Shown in pieces: positions 1-9,322 of a stretch of DNA of 64,000 nucleotides. How positions within the stretch are numbered: position 1 is the stretch's first letter; each line of letters begins with the position of its first letter. The translations under genes were made by a program, and so were the position numbers. The notes under the pieces were generated by a model, which did no database searches, was not told the DNA's origin, and worked only from the letters and a program-made list of their open reading frames with translations. This DNA is from Prochlorococcus marinus CUG1416 (GTDB lineage: Bacteria; Cyanobacteriota; Cyanobacteriia; PCC-6307; Cyanobiaceae): the NCBI RefSeq assembly GCF_017695965.1, contig NZ_JAAORM010000002.1, positions 186,001 through 250,000 on the forward strand. Direction: 5' to 3'.

Positions 1-63
1 TTACCACTGCCTAATATTAAAAATTTAAGAAAGTGGATTAATAACGATAAAAAAGCTAGTTAG
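1..63 (+). CDS. Possible C-terminal tail of a gene that starts before the window
   Basis: The first forward frame is open from base 1 to a TAG at 61-63 and would encode about 20 residues ending in NNDKKAS. The other two forward frames stop within about 30 bases. It would converge on groEL, which ends at 68. Twenty open codons is weak evidence in AT-rich DNA and no family can be recognised, so this is only a possible partial gene. Confidence 0.35.
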   Translation, partial: LPLPNIKNLRKWINNDKKAS

Positions 64-67
64 ATTT

Positions 68-1813
68 CTACATCATTCCTGGCATACCCATGCCACCCAT
101 TCCTGGCATACCCATACCACCCATTCCTGGCATACCCATGCCACCCATTCCTGGCATGCCCATACCACCCATTCCTGGCATGCCCATGCCACCCATTCCT
201 CCCATGGGATCCCCACCTGGGCCTCCAGGGGCTACGGCTTCAGGTTCTGGAATGTCAGCAATCGCAACTTCTGTTGTGAGAAGCATAGCTGCAATAGATA
301 CTGAATCTTGAAGAGCTAATCTTATTACTTTGGTTGGGTCTAATATGCCTGAATCCTTTAAATCCTCATATTTTCCTGAATCAGCATTAAAGCCTTTGTT
401 AAGCCTTTTGACTTCAGCTACAACTACATCACCATTAAAACCAGCATTTTTTGCTATTTGTTTAGTAGGTTCCAAAAGGGCTTCTTTTAATATATTTAGC
501 CCTGTTCTCAAATCATCGGAAGATGTTTGACTTAAATTTAAAAGATCCTCTGATATTTCAATTAAAGTTTGTCCCCCTCCAGAGACAACACCCTCTTCAA
601 TAGCAGCTTTTGTAGCATTAAGGGAATCTTCTATTCTCAACTTTTTGTACTTCATCTCTGTTTCTGTTGCAGCTCCTACTTTGATAAGAGCTACTCCTCC
701 AGCTAGTTTGGCTATCCTTTCATTGATTTTATCCTGATCATATTCTGATTCAGTTATATCAACTTCTCTCTTTAATTTCTCAACTCTCGCTTTAACTAAA
801 TCTTTAGTGTCTTCGAAGGCAATAATTGTAGTTTTATCCTTTGTGATAGTTATTTTTTTTGCTTTGCCTAAATCATTAATCGATACTTTATCTAGTTTCA
901 TTGATTTATCTTCACTAATTAACTTAGCTCCAGTAAGAATAGCAATATCTTCAAGGGCAGCTTTTCTTCTTTCACCAAATAATGGAGCTCTTACGGAAGC
1001 TACATTTAACACTCCACTATTCTTATTCAATACCAGAGTAGTTAAAGCTTCTCCTTCGATATCTTCAGCAAGAATTAGAAAAGGTGAGCCTGACTTCTGA
1101 ATTTCTTCAAGTATTGGAACCAGATCAACTAAAGTTGAGATTTTTTGATCAGTTATTAATATTTTAGGGTTTTCAAGTTCACAAACTTGTCTTTCTTGGT
1201 CTGTCACAAAATATGGAGAACTATAACCTCTATCAAAAGACATTCCTTCAGTTATATCTAATTCTGTTTCTAGTGATTGAGATTCTTCAACAGTTATTAC
1301 GCCATCAGAAGTAACAATATCCATTGCTTTCGAAATTATAGATCCAATCTCTTCATCACCTCCAGCACTAACTGTTGCAACTTTTTGGATATCAGAACCA
1401 CTTAATGAAATACTTTTGGAACTTAATTTTTCTAAAACAAAAGCTAGGCCTAACTCCATACCTTTTTTTAACTCCATTGGACTGGCACCAGAAGCAATAT
1501 TTTTTAATCCCTCCTGAACCATCTTCTGAGTCAAAATAGTTGCTGTTGTTGTTCCATCACCAGCAGTCTCTTTTGTCTTGGATGCAACTTGTTCTATTAA
1601 TTTCGCACCTAAATTAGAAATAGGGTTTTCAATCTCAATTTCTTTAGCGACAGTGGATCCATCTCTTACTATATCTGGCGAACCAAATTTTCTTTCTATT
1701 ACTACGTTTTTTGCCTTCGGCCCAATAGTAACCTTTACTGCATTAGCTACGAAATTTACACCTTTTTCTAGCGCTTCTCTTGATTCATTAGAAAAACTTA
1801 ACTGTTTTGCCAT
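68..1813 (-). CDS. groEL: Chaperonin GroEL (60 kDa, Cpn60)
   Basis: ATP-driven chaperonin that folds cytosolic proteins inside a double heptameric ring. The N-terminus [20 protein letters not shown] and the ATP-binding GDGTTT at residues 85-90 are typical of the family. At 581 residues it is longer than the usual ~545, because the C-terminus carries about five GGMGMPGM units instead of a short GGM tail. No groES lies next to it; fabG and a small ORF are upstream. Cyanobacteria usually have a groESL operon plus a solitary groEL, so this is probably the solitary copy (inference). No CIRCE operator is visible upstream. Confidence 0.97.
   Translation of the reverse strand: MAKQLSFSNESREALEKGVNFVANAVKVTIGPKAKNVVIERKFGSPDIVRDGSTVAKEIEIENPISNLGAKLIEQVASKTKETAGDGTTTATILTQKMVQEGLKNIASGASPMELKKGMELGLAFVLEKLSSKSISLSGSDIQKVATVSAGGDEEIGSIISKAMDIVTSDGVITVEESQSLETELDITEGMSFDRGYSSPYFVTDQERQVCELENPKILITDQKISTLVDLVPILEEIQKSGSPFLILAEDIEGEALTTLVLNKNSGVLNVASVRAPLFGERRKAALEDIAILTGAKLISEDKSMKLDKVSINDLGKAKKITITKDKTTIIAFEDTKDLVKARVEKLKREVDITESEYDQDKINERIAKLAGGVALIKVGAATETEMKYKKLRIEDSLNATKAAIEEGVVSGGGQTLIEISEDLLNLSQTSSDDLRTGLNILKEALLEPTKQIAKNAGFNGDVVVAEVKRLNKGFNADSGKYEDLKDSGILDPTKVIRLALQDSVSIAAMLLTTEVAIADIPEPEAVAPGGPGGDPMGGMGGMGMPGMGGMGMPGMGGMGMPGMGGMGMPGMGGMGMPGMM
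74..193 (-). repeat. 24-bp tandem repeat encoding GGMGMPGM at the GroEL C-terminus
   Basis: About five near-identical 24-base units lie head to tail and differ mainly at third codon positions (for example cata/catg). In the coding frame each unit gives GGMGMPGM. The repeat ends one Met codon before the groEL stop. The C-terminal tails of GroEL project into the folding cavity, so the tract lengthens a flexible, methionine-rich tail. Confidence 0.9.
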
Positions 1814-1944
1814 GTTTACTGGATCTTTTATCTTATTCTAATCTCCCACAGAATCATTTTTAAGGGATATTTAATTAAGTGGGGAAAGCCGAATTTCTTT
1901 TAATGAGGCATACAAATTAATTTAAATAAGAGTATCTTTAAGAT

Positions 1945-2124
1945 ATGGATGAAACAAATAATCTTATTTTTACTCTCACTGCGATCCTAGCGATTGCTAT
2001 GACGCTAATATATTTTCCTCTAAGGTTTTTCTTGACTTTAACTGCTAGAAGTCGAAGACTAAAACTCTTACAAAAAATTAGAAGGTTGAGAGATGAATTG
2101 GGCCAACCTTACGAAAGTACATAA
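1945..2124 (+). CDS. Small single-span membrane protein, unknown function
   Basis: ATG at 1945 to TAA at 2122-2124 gives 59 residues. A hydrophobic segment at about residues 8-33 is followed by a strongly basic stretch with RSRRLKLL and KIRRLRD, then a short polar tail. This suggests one membrane span with a basic cytoplasmic tail. It stops one base before the convergent fabG stop codon, leaving no spacer. I do not recognise a family. The clear membrane-plus-basic composition and exact fit between groEL and fabG argue that it is real. Confidence 0.65.
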   Translation: MDETNNLIFTLTAILAIAMTLIYFPLRFFLTLTARSRRLKLLQKIRRLRDELGQPYEST

Positions 2125-2874
2125 TTAAATACTCATACCACCGTCAATACTAATTGTTTGTCCTGTAATGTAACTTCCAGCATTACTCGAAACAAGGAAT
2201 GATACTAAGTTTGCAATTTGAGAACAACTTCCTAATTTCCCTAAAGGAATTACTTTAAGAATCTCTTCAGTATTAAGTTTTTCAGTCATCTCTGTTTCTA
2301 TAAAGCCTGGAGCTATTGCATTTACGTTTATACCTCTTGAAGCAAATTCTTTAGCGCAAGTTTTGGTGAATCCAATAACTCCAGCTTTGGCTGCAGAATA
2401 ATTTGCTTGACCAGGATTACCAATTAATCCAACAACAGATGAAATATTTACGATACTACCACTTCTTTTTTTCATCATAAATTTTGAAGCATATTTTGTA
2501 CAAAGAAAAACTCCTTTTAAGTTTGTATTTAATACGTCATCCCATTGTTCCGATTTCATTCTCATCAATAGTCCATCTCTAGTAATACCAGCATTGTTAA
2601 TAAGGATATCAATGGTGCCATTAATTTTTATGATTTCTTCAAAAGCTGAACTTACAGAATCCTCTTTTGATACATCGAATTTTAATTTATGAGCTTTACC
2701 TCCCGAATTTTTTATTGAATTTACAACTTCTTCAGCTTTTTCATCAGATGAAGAGTAATTAATAAAAACTTCTGCGCCTAAGCGACTTATTTCTAAAGCA
2801 ATTTCTTTACCAATTCCTCTGCTAGCTCCAGTGATTAAAGCAACTTTTCCTGATAATGAATCTGTATTGGACAT
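2125..2874 (-). CDS. fabG: 3-oxoacyl-[acyl-carrier-protein] reductase FabG
   Basis: NADPH-dependent reduction of 3-oxoacyl-ACP in type II fatty acid synthesis, in the cytosol. The protein is a classical short-chain dehydrogenase of 249 residues. It has the TGASRGIG cofactor loop at 15-22, NNAG at 93-96, a catalytic Ser near 145, and the YSAAK motif with Tyr159 and Lys163. The PGFIETEM segment after the active site is typical of FabG. Start ATG at 2874. It is transcribed away from ispD across a 92-base gap that should hold both promoters. Confidence 0.95.
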   Translation of the reverse strand: MSNTDSLSGKVALITGASRGIGKEIALEISRLGAEVFINYSSSDEKAEEVVNSIKNSGGKAHKLKFDVSKEDSVSSAFEEIIKINGTIDILINNAGITRDGLLMRMKSEQWDDVLNTNLKGVFLCTKYASKFMMKKRSGSIVNISSVVGLIGNPGQANYSAAKAGVIGFTKTCAKEFASRGINVNAIAPGFIETEMTEKLNTEEILKVIPLGKLGSCSQIANLVSFLVSSNAGSYITGQTISIDGGMSI

Positions 2875-2966
2875 TATGAGATTTTATAATTGTCAATCGT
2901 AGTACTATTTGTGTAAAGATATTGTTTTTATTTATAATTGTCTAGAAAATATTAAGACCTTTTATC

Positions 2967-3638
2967 GTGCACTTTTTAATACCAGCTGCAGGTAGTGGTA
3001 GCAGAATGAAAGCTGGAAAAAATAAATTACTTATTGATTTAGAGGGAGAGTCCTTGATTTATTGGACACTTAAATCTGTATTTTCTGCAAGCTCAACAAA
3101 CTGGGTTGGAATAATTGGGCAACCAAAAGATAAAGAAATATTATTAAATTCAGCAAAGAACTTTGCCCACAAAGTTCATTGGATTAATGGTGGAGATACC
3201 AGACAAAAGTCAGTTTTTAATGGTTTAAATGCACTGCCAAAAGATGCTGAAAAAGTTTTAATTCATGATGGTGCTCGATGTCTAATTAATCCTGAATTGA
3301 TAGACCAATGCGCAAACCAATTAGATGAGAATGAAGCTGTTATTTTGGCTACTAAGGTAACTGACACAATAAAGATTGTGGATAATGAAGGTTTTATTAA
3401 AGAAACACCAGATAGAAATTACTTATGGGCAGCGCAAACTCCTCAGGGCTTTTTAGTAGATAGATTAAAAAAAGCTCATACTATGGCAATTGATAAAAAC
3501 TGGAAAGTCACAGATGATGCCTCACTATTCGAAATGCTTAATTGGAAGGTAAAGATTATTGAAGGAACTTATTCAAATATAAAAATTACATCCCCAATAG
3601 ATTTGAAAATAGCAAAACTTTTTTTGAATAACTCCTAG
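2967..3638 (+). CDS. ispD: 2-C-methyl-D-erythritol 4-phosphate cytidylyltransferase IspD
   Basis: Third step of the non-mevalonate (MEP) isoprenoid pathway, joining CTP and MEP to give CDP-ME. This pathway supplies carotenoids, quinones and the phytyl chain. The N-terminus has the nucleotide-binding [15 protein letters not shown], with HDGARCLI near residue 100 and the late TDDASLFE segment, all typical of the family. Length 223 residues is normal. The initiation codon is GTG at 2967. It ends immediately before the convergent S66 peptidase gene. Confidence 0.94.
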   Translation: MHFLIPAAGSGSRMKAGKNKLLIDLEGESLIYWTLKSVFSASSTNWVGIIGQPKDKEILLNSAKNFAHKVHWINGGDTRQKSVFNGLNALPKDAEKVLIHDGARCLINPELIDQCANQLDENEAVILATKVTDTIKIVDNEGFIKETPDRNYLWAAQTPQGFLVDRLKKAHTMAIDKNWKVTDDASLFEMLNWKVKIIEGTYSNIKITSPIDLKIAKLFLNNS

Positions 3639-4508
3639 TTAAAAAGGTTTATTGATACTAAGAATGCCTTTATCACCATTTAAGGTTGCTTCATACCCTA
3701 ACGGGATGCATGCATTCCCTGATATGTGGCCTATGGGGAGGTCAAAAAGAATAGGAAAATCAAACTCTTGGAGTCTTTCGATAATGCAGTTTTTTAGTAA
3801 ATCTTTCCATTCAAGGTCGAAGGAATTATTTGAAAAACTTCCGAATCCAATACCCGCAATTTCAGTAAGTGTTTTAGTCATCCTGAGGTAAGTCAACATG
3901 CGATCAATTTTATAAATATCTTCATTAATATCTTCAAAAATTATTATTTTTCCTCTGCAATCTGGAAAGTGATTAGTACCAATTAAAAAAGTAGCAATAG
4001 TTAAGTTAGAAACTATAATATCTCCTTTCGCTTTTCCACCTCTTAAAGGAATTCCTCTAATGTCCTCAACATATTCCTCAAAAAGTAAATTTCTTAATCT
4101 CTCTAGACTCCACTCTGGCTCATTGAAAAGGTTTGTAACCATGGGCCCATGAATAGAACCATTAAACCCTTGAGAATATTTAGATAGTAATAAAGAAGAT
4201 GTATCTGAGAATCCAAGCATTAAACCATGCTGCCAAGAAGGTTCTTTTTCTAATAGTCTTGCTGAACCCCAGCCTCCTTTCGCAAAAATGATTAGCTTAC
4301 TATTTTGTGCTTTTTCTAGTTCTTCAAATCTAGTTAGATCATCACCTGCAAAATAACCAAATTTTTTTGATAGAGAATTATTTTCATTAATTTCCAAGCC
4401 CCATTTTCTTAATATTTCTATGCCTTTTTGAAAATTTTCTTCTTTATCAATAAAGGAGCCTGGAGTTACAATATCGATTAGATCACCTTTTTTTAATCTA
4501 AAATCCAT
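3639..4508 (-). CDS. LD-carboxypeptidase-like serine peptidase (family S66)
   Basis: Family S66 includes LdcA, which trims the terminal D-Ala from muropeptides in peptidoglycan recycling, and MccF-type enzymes that break down toxic peptide nucleotides. Of 289 residues, the expected triad is visible: Ser101 in LGFSDTSS, Glu192 in IIFEDINED and His261 in PIGHISG. The KGGWGSARLLE segment near 77-87 is the usual oxyanion/substrate loop. No signal peptide is present, so it acts in the cytosol. Muropeptide recycling is the likelier role, but the substrate cannot be fixed from sequence. Confidence 0.88.
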   Translation of the reverse strand: MDFRLKKGDLIDIVTPGSFIDKEENFQKGIEILRKWGLEINENNSLSKKFGYFAGDDLTRFEELEKAQNSKLIIFAKGGWGSARLLEKEPSWQHGLMLGFSDTSSLLLSKYSQGFNGSIHGPMVTNLFNEPEWSLERLRNLLFEEYVEDIRGIPLRGGKAKGDIIVSNLTIATFLIGTNHFPDCRGKIIIFEDINEDIYKIDRMLTYLRMTKTLTEIAGIGFGSFSNNSFDLEWKDLLKNCIIERLQEFDFPILFDLPIGHISGNACIPLGYEATLNGDKGILSINKPF

Positions 4509-4517
4509 ATTTAGAAT

Positions 4518-5405
4518 TTATGAGGCAATAATGATTCCTAATAAAAGGAATCCTCCATAAATTGATTGATTTTTGAAGTGATTCCCAATATTTTTTATTG
4601 ATTGCTTTTCCTCAGGAAATACCTTTAGTATATCTCTCTGCATTAAGATTGACGTTGTAATCCAAATTGGCCAAAAAATAAAATCCATTTGATTAATAAA
4701 TCCGCATAATGCGAGAAAACTAGAAGTTAAAAAATAACAAATTTGAATAGTTATTCTTGTATTGTTCTGGAGGTTAACAGCGGAACTATTTATTCCAATT
4801 TTGAGATCATATTTTTTATCTGCTAAAGCATAAATCGTGTCAAAGCCAAAAGTCCAAAAAATGGTAGCTAGCCAGCAAAACAATAAAACAATACTATTCA
4901 AATTTCCTTCATTGGCTGCCCAGGGAATTAAGACAGCAAAACCCCAGCATATTGATAATATTAATTGAGGATATTTAAACCATCTTTTGGCAGAAGGATA
5001 AATTAAAATAATAGGTAATGCTAAAAAAGCAAGTGAAATGGAAAGCAGCCTTCCAGGTTGAGGTAGTGACAAGGTTAAAAAGAAACTAAATAAAATTAAA
5101 AAGAAAAGAATTGAATAAGCAGCTTTAAGACCGATTGTATTTGCAGCTAGAGGTCTATTTTTTGTCCTAAAAACTCTTTGATCAATTTTTTTATCCCAAA
5201 TATCATTAACCACGCAGCCTAATCCACTTACTAATAGTCCTCCCAGGATTATTCTTAACAACATTAAAAATGTTGGATTAGCATCTGGTGTTAAATATAA
5301 ACTCCATCCAGCAGGAATAAGTAAGATTATTCTTCCAGTCGGCTTATTCCACCTTAATAATTCAAAAAAAGTACTTAATTTAATTTCTGGTTTTTTATTT
5401 TGCAT
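4518..5405 (-). CDS. ubiA: UbiA-family 4-hydroxybenzoate polyprenyltransferase
   Basis: Membrane enzyme that attaches a polyprenyl chain to an aromatic acid. In cyanobacteria the UbiA homologue acts early in plastoquinone synthesis by prenylating 4-hydroxybenzoate. The first Asp-rich motif NDIWDKKID and the RPLA segment after it are clear, the second site is represented by DTIYALADKKYD, and about eight or nine hydrophobic segments follow. I chose the ATG at 5405 (MQNKKPEIKL). The frame stays open to 5474, but the 23 extra residues do not resemble the family N-terminus. Confidence 0.9.
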   Translation of the reverse strand: MQNKKPEIKLSTFFELLRWNKPTGRIILLIPAGWSLYLTPDANPTFLMLLRIILGGLLVSGLGCVVNDIWDKKIDQRVFRTKNRPLAANTIGLKAAYSILFFLILFSFFLTLSLPQPGRLLSISLAFLALPIILIYPSAKRWFKYPQLILSICWGFAVLIPWAANEGNLNSIVLLFCWLATIFWTFGFDTIYALADKKYDLKIGINSSAVNLQNNTRITIQICYFLTSSFLALCGFINQMDFIFWPIWITTSILMQRDILKVFPEEKQSIKNIGNHFKNQSIYGGFLLLGIIIAS

Positions 5406-5530
5406 ATAAACTATTGTATATTTCATAACTTTAAATAATCTTACTAGGATTAAGTGATTTCTATTATTTAACAATCAATCTTGAGTATATTTATTAATGG
5501 ATTAAAGATATCTGCATCTTATAAAAAGAA

Positions 5531-7126
5531 ATGATACAGAAACAAGATTTAAGATATTTTCAAGAAAAGCAAATTTTAGTAGCTTCGATAGATATTGGAA
5601 CTAACTCTACACATCTCTTGGTAGCAGAAATTAATCTAGAATTAAAATCATTTTCAATAAAATTCACTGATAAATCAACCACTCGTCTTGGAGAAAGAGA
5701 TGAGGAGGGTAATCTTACTGAAGAATCAATCCAAAGAGCATTAGTTACTCTTAAGCGATTTAAGGAATATTGTAAAAGTAATGGAGTAAATCAAATAGTA
5801 ACAGCAGCAACAAGTGCAGTTAGGGAAGCGCCAAACGGTCAAGATTTTATTCGAAGAGTTCTTGATGAAACTGAGATCCAAATAGAATTGATAAGTGGTT
5901 CTGAGGAAGCTAGATTAATTTACCTTGGTGTTCTTTCTGGGATGGCTTTTGAAGACCAATCTTATGTAATCATAGATATTGGAGGAGGATCTACAGAATT
6001 AATACTTGCAGATAAAAAAGATGCAATAGCTCTTACCAGTTCGAGAGTTGGTGCGGTAAGACTTAAGAATGATTTTTTAAATAAAGAGCCTTTAAATTCA
6101 GAAAGATCGAAGTTTCTAAAAACTTTTATTCAAGGTTCTTTAGAACCATCCGTTCGAAAAATAAAGAGTAGATCTAAGGGAGATAAGCCTTTATCTATGA
6201 TTGCAACAAGTGGCACTGCAACATCATTAGGAAATTTGATTTCAGATGATTTAGGAGAATCTAAACAAAAGTTGCATGGTTATAAATTTAAAAGAGAAAA
6301 TTTACAGAATGTATTGGAAAAACTAATTAAAATGCCAGTTTCGGAAATCAAGAAAATACCTTCATTAAGTGAGAGAAGAGCAGAAATAATTATTCCAGGC
6401 GCATTGATATTAAATACCGCAATGGATATGTTGAACTTTAATGAATTAGCTATAAGTGAGAGAGCGCTTAGAGAGGGTTTAGTTGTTGATTGGATGCTTC
6501 GTAAAGGGATAATAAAAAACGAGTTAAATATTCAAAGCAATATTAGAAAAACAACTATAGTTCATCAGGCCAGAAAGTTTGGAGTAGATAACAAAAGGGC
6601 TGAGAAAGTTATCGATATTGCCTTTCAAATCTATGATCAGACTAAAAATATCTTTCATAGCGATAATGACTCTAAAGCTAAAGAATTTCTTTGGGCAGCT
6701 TCTAATCTTTATAGTTGTGGGAAATACGTAAATGTTGGTTCATATCACAAACACTCTTGGTACTTAATAAAAAATTGTGAGTTGTTGGGATATTCTGAAG
6801 CAGAAACAAATATTATTGCTTCGATAGCTAGATACCATAGAAAGACTCTACCTAAGAAAAGACATGAGTCTTGGCAAAATTTAACATCCAAAGAAGATAA
6901 AACATTAGTTCTTGAAATGTCGTTAATTTTGAGACTAGCAGCATCTCTTGATCAAAGACCTGATAAGGTAATCTCCTCAGTTCAAATAAAATTGAAGGAG
7001 AATATTCTTACATTTGAACTTTTACCTTTAAATAGAAACAATGATCTTCTACTTGAAAAATGGAACTTGGGATTATGCCGTAATGTAATAAAAGAACTAA
7101 AGAATTTGGATTTAAAAGTTATTTAG
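5531..7126 (+). CDS. ppx: Exopolyphosphatase, Ppx/GppA family
   Basis: Removes terminal phosphates from polyphosphate and/or hydrolyses pppGpp. The actin-like ATPase fold is marked by SIDIGTNSTHLLVAE near residue 20 and IIDIGGGSTEL near 147. The C-terminal third carries HD-like elements (SCGKYV.., ARYHRK), giving the long Ppx form of 531 residues. Phosphate storage is relevant to an oligotrophic marine organism. The last 8 bases overlap the convergent RodZ-like gene. Ppx and GppA activities cannot be told apart by sequence here. Confidence 0.92.
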   Translation: MIQKQDLRYFQEKQILVASIDIGTNSTHLLVAEINLELKSFSIKFTDKSTTRLGERDEEGNLTEESIQRALVTLKRFKEYCKSNGVNQIVTAATSAVREAPNGQDFIRRVLDETEIQIELISGSEEARLIYLGVLSGMAFEDQSYVIIDIGGGSTELILADKKDAIALTSSRVGAVRLKNDFLNKEPLNSERSKFLKTFIQGSLEPSVRKIKSRSKGDKPLSMIATSGTATSLGNLISDDLGESKQKLHGYKFKRENLQNVLEKLIKMPVSEIKKIPSLSERRAEIIIPGALILNTAMDMLNFNELAISERALREGLVVDWMLRKGIIKNELNIQSNIRKTTIVHQARKFGVDNKRAEKVIDIAFQIYDQTKNIFHSDNDSKAKEFLWAASNLYSCGKYVNVGSYHKHSWYLIKNCELLGYSEAETNIIASIARYHRKTLPKKRHESWQNLTSKEDKTLVLEMSLILRLAASLDQRPDKVISSVQIKLKENILTFELLPLNRNNDLLLEKWNLGLCRNVIKELKNLDLKVI

Positions 7127-7622
7127 TTTTTTTAATAAGTTCTTGTTTTGGAGTTTGATTCTGAAAAGACTCTGAAAATAAATTAAAAATTAAGGATGAG
7201 GCGATTAGTCCGAGAAAGCCTGAGATTAAAATAAATATCCAGAAACCTAGTGGACTTATATCCTTAGATTGTCTAGTTTTATTAGTTTTTTTAGCCACTT
7301 CTTCAACTATTTGTTCTATTTTTATCTCTTGCCTCTCCGTTATGAATTCATTCATTATAAATTCTGTATCGAGTTTCAGCTTCTGTGAAATTCTACGAAC
7401 CATTGCTTTGACAAATACTTTTTCAGGGAGCGCTTCTTGATTGCCTTCTTCAATGGCTTTAAGTTGATGAGATCCAATTTTTAAATCAGAAGCCAATTCT
7501 TCAACAGACTGATCTCTACTTAACCTTGCCTCTTTAATAAAATTTCCAATTCTCTTTAAAGAGGATTGTTCTTTTTTGTTATTGTCTTCTGGATTAGATT
7601 TTATTTCTTTCAAAGCAAACAA
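7119..7622 (-). CDS. RodZ-like membrane-anchored helix-turn-helix protein
   Basis: The protein has 167 residues. An N-terminal HTH_25/Xre-like domain covers about 23-90, with LSRDQSVEELASDL and LKAIEEGNQEALPE, followed by a polar linker and one membrane span near 128-150. This is the RodZ architecture that links MreB to the envelope, but the periplasmic domain is nearly absent (about 17 residues after the span). The initiation codon appears to be TTG at 7622, as no ATG precedes the HTH. A cell-shape role is an inference; a membrane-bound regulator is the alternative. Confidence 0.75.
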   Translation of the reverse strand: MFALKEIKSNPEDNNKKEQSSLKRIGNFIKEARLSRDQSVEELASDLKIGSHQLKAIEEGNQEALPEKVFVKAMVRRISQKLKLDTEFIMNEFITERQEIKIEQIVEEVAKKTNKTRQSKDISPLGFWIFILISGFLGLIASSLIFNLFSESFQNQTPKQELIKKTK

Positions 7623-7668
7623 ATTTTTACTAATTATAGTGATTAAAATTTTTCTATCAACTTTACGA

Positions 7669-8424
7669 TTATTTATTTCTAAAGAGATGTCTATATGATG
7701 GATTGTATAGATTTGACCTGTTTTCAGAATTATTAATTGCTGGGCTAATTATGTAAATAGTTGTTCTAATTAATTTTTTTTCAATAGAAAAATTTTCCAT
7801 ATCTTTTAATTCTATTAATGATGTCCAACCATCATCCCAAGATACTCTGAATCCAACAATAACTTTAGTCTCTGGGGGATAAAACTCTAGTAAAGTTTCT
7901 TGAGACCTTTTTACATGCCTAGCACTTAGATAAAGGCATAAAGAGGAATTATGTTTCGCAAGATCTTTCAGAGATTCTTTCGCGGGCATACCAGTTCTTC
8001 CTCCTGCTCTTGTTAAAATTATTGTTTGCGTTACGTCAGGGATAGTTAACTCAGCTTCATGATATGCTGCTGCGACTTGAAAAGCACTTACACCTGGAAT
8101 AACTTCGATTTCAATTTTTTCTTTTTTTAAAATTTCTATTTGTTCTCTAATCGCGCCAAAAAGACAAGGGTCTCCATCATGCAATCTTATAACAGTTTTC
8201 CCTTCCTGAAATTTTTTTATCATAATTGAGGTGATTTGCTCTAAGTTGAGCGAACTCGTTTTTATATTTTCAGAACCTTCTTTAGAAAAATCTAAAATCT
8301 TTTCAGGAATTAGAGAATCAGTCCAAATAATGACATCTGCAATTTTTATCTTTTTTAAAGCTTTTAGTGTTAATAAATCGGGATCGCCCGGACCAACGCC
8401 AATAAAGGATATTTTTTTATCCAT
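7669..8424 (-). CDS. cobM: Precorrin-4 C(11)-methyltransferase CobM/CbiF
   Basis: SAM-dependent methylation of the corrin ring in cobalamin (in these organisms pseudocobalamin) synthesis. The tetrapyrrole methylase signature is present: [13 protein letters not shown] at the N-terminus, [12 protein letters not shown], and [13 protein letters not shown]. These features fit CobM rather than CobA or CobJ. I prefer the ATG at 8424 ([10 protein letters not shown]). A longer start at 8442 would overlap lgt by 26 bases instead of 8. It is probably co-transcribed with lgt, although the functions are unrelated. Confidence 0.92.
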   Translation of the reverse strand: MDKKISFIGVGPGDPDLLTLKALKKIKIADVIIWTDSLIPEKILDFSKEGSENIKTSSLNLEQITSIMIKKFQEGKTVIRLHDGDPCLFGAIREQIEILKKEKIEIEVIPGVSAFQVAAAYHEAELTIPDVTQTIILTRAGGRTGMPAKESLKDLAKHNSSLCLYLSARHVKRSQETLLEFYPPETKVIVGFRVSWDDGWTSLIELKDMENFSIEKKLIRTTIYIISPAINNSENRSNLYNPSYRHLFRNK

Positions 8425-9310
8425 TCTTTCTGTTTTTACCACTATATGTTCTTAATCTTAAAAAAAATATTCCAATTAATCCAGAAGAAAATAGAAAAAT
8501 ACTTATAAATTGAGCCATTCTTATACCGCCACTACAGAAAGGCGGAAGCCCACCAATACATAGTGGATCAGTTCTTAAGCCTTCAATCCAGAATCTTCCA
8601 AAGCTATAACTTATTAAATAAAGACAGCTAATAAAGCCAGGCCTAAAAAAATCTGTTTTATTCTGTTTATTAAAGATAAAAATAAGGAGGATGAATATTA
8701 AAAAATTCCACAATGACTCATAGAGAAAAGTAGGATGAAAAAATTCGTAATTAATAAATTCTAAAGGCCTATTTTGGATAGGTATAAATAATTTCCAAGG
8801 CAAATTTGTAGGCACTCCAAAGGCTTCGTTATTGAAAAAATTCCCCCACCTTCCTATAGATTGTCCAAGAATAATCGAGGGTATTAATATATCTATAAAA
8901 GTTTTTAAATGAATGTTTTTCGATTTACAGAAATAAATAATAGATAATAATCCTCCAATTAGACCTCCATGGATTGCTATGCCTCCTTCCCAAACTGCCA
9001 GAAAAGAAGGTATTTGAATGGTGTTATTGAATAGTTCTAAAGAAGTAAAAAAGTTCTCTCCGCTATATTGCCTCCACTCAAATATTACGTAATAAGCTCT
9101 AGCTCCAATTATTGCAAAGATTATTAATGATGGAAGTATTTCACTAATGTATTGTGGGTTAATATTCCTTGCCTTTGCAAGTTTTTTAGAGACAAATAGG
9201 CCTATTAAAACTGAAACCGAAATTAGTAATCCATACCATCGAATTGTAAGAAATCCTAAATTTAAAAATGTTTCACCTGGAGATTGTATAAAAGCTTGAA
9301 ATATAAGCAT
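8417..9310 (-). CDS. lgt: Prolipoprotein diacylglyceryl transferase Lgt
   Basis: Transfers diacylglycerol from phosphatidylglycerol to the lipobox cysteine of prelipoproteins, the first step in lipoprotein maturation in the inner membrane. It has seven or so hydrophobic segments. The family signature is seen in [13 protein letters not shown] near residues 144-156 and HGGLIGGLL near 103. Length 297 residues is normal. The C-terminal 8 bases overlap the start of cobM. Downstream of petA on the same strand, 12 bases away. Confidence 0.95.
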   Translation of the reverse strand: MLIFQAFIQSPGETFLNLGFLTIRWYGLLISVSVLIGLFVSKKLAKARNINPQYISEILPSLIIFAIIGARAYYVIFEWRQYSGENFFTSLELFNNTIQIPSFLAVWEGGIAIHGGLIGGLLSIIYFCKSKNIHLKTFIDILIPSIILGQSIGRWGNFFNNEAFGVPTNLPWKLFIPIQNRPLEFINYEFFHPTFLYESLWNFLIFILLIFIFNKQNKTDFFRPGFISCLYLISYSFGRFWIEGLRTDPLCIGGLPPFCSGGIRMAQFISIFLFSSGLIGIFFLRLRTYSGKNRKNG

Positions 9311-9322
9311 TTAGAAAGAAAG

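Noticed and set aside
90-311. A + strand open frame encoding a Pro-rich, collagen-like repeat (MPPIPGIP)
   Set aside because: It is the antisense reading of the groEL tail repeat. The opposite strand carries a clear GroEL, and the Pro/Ile/Met repeats follow from the coding repeat.
1814-1944. A CIRCE operator or heat-shock element in front of groEL
   Set aside because: The TTAGCACTC-N9-GAGTGCTAA palindrome is not present in the 131-base spacer, and no other strong inverted repeat is visible.
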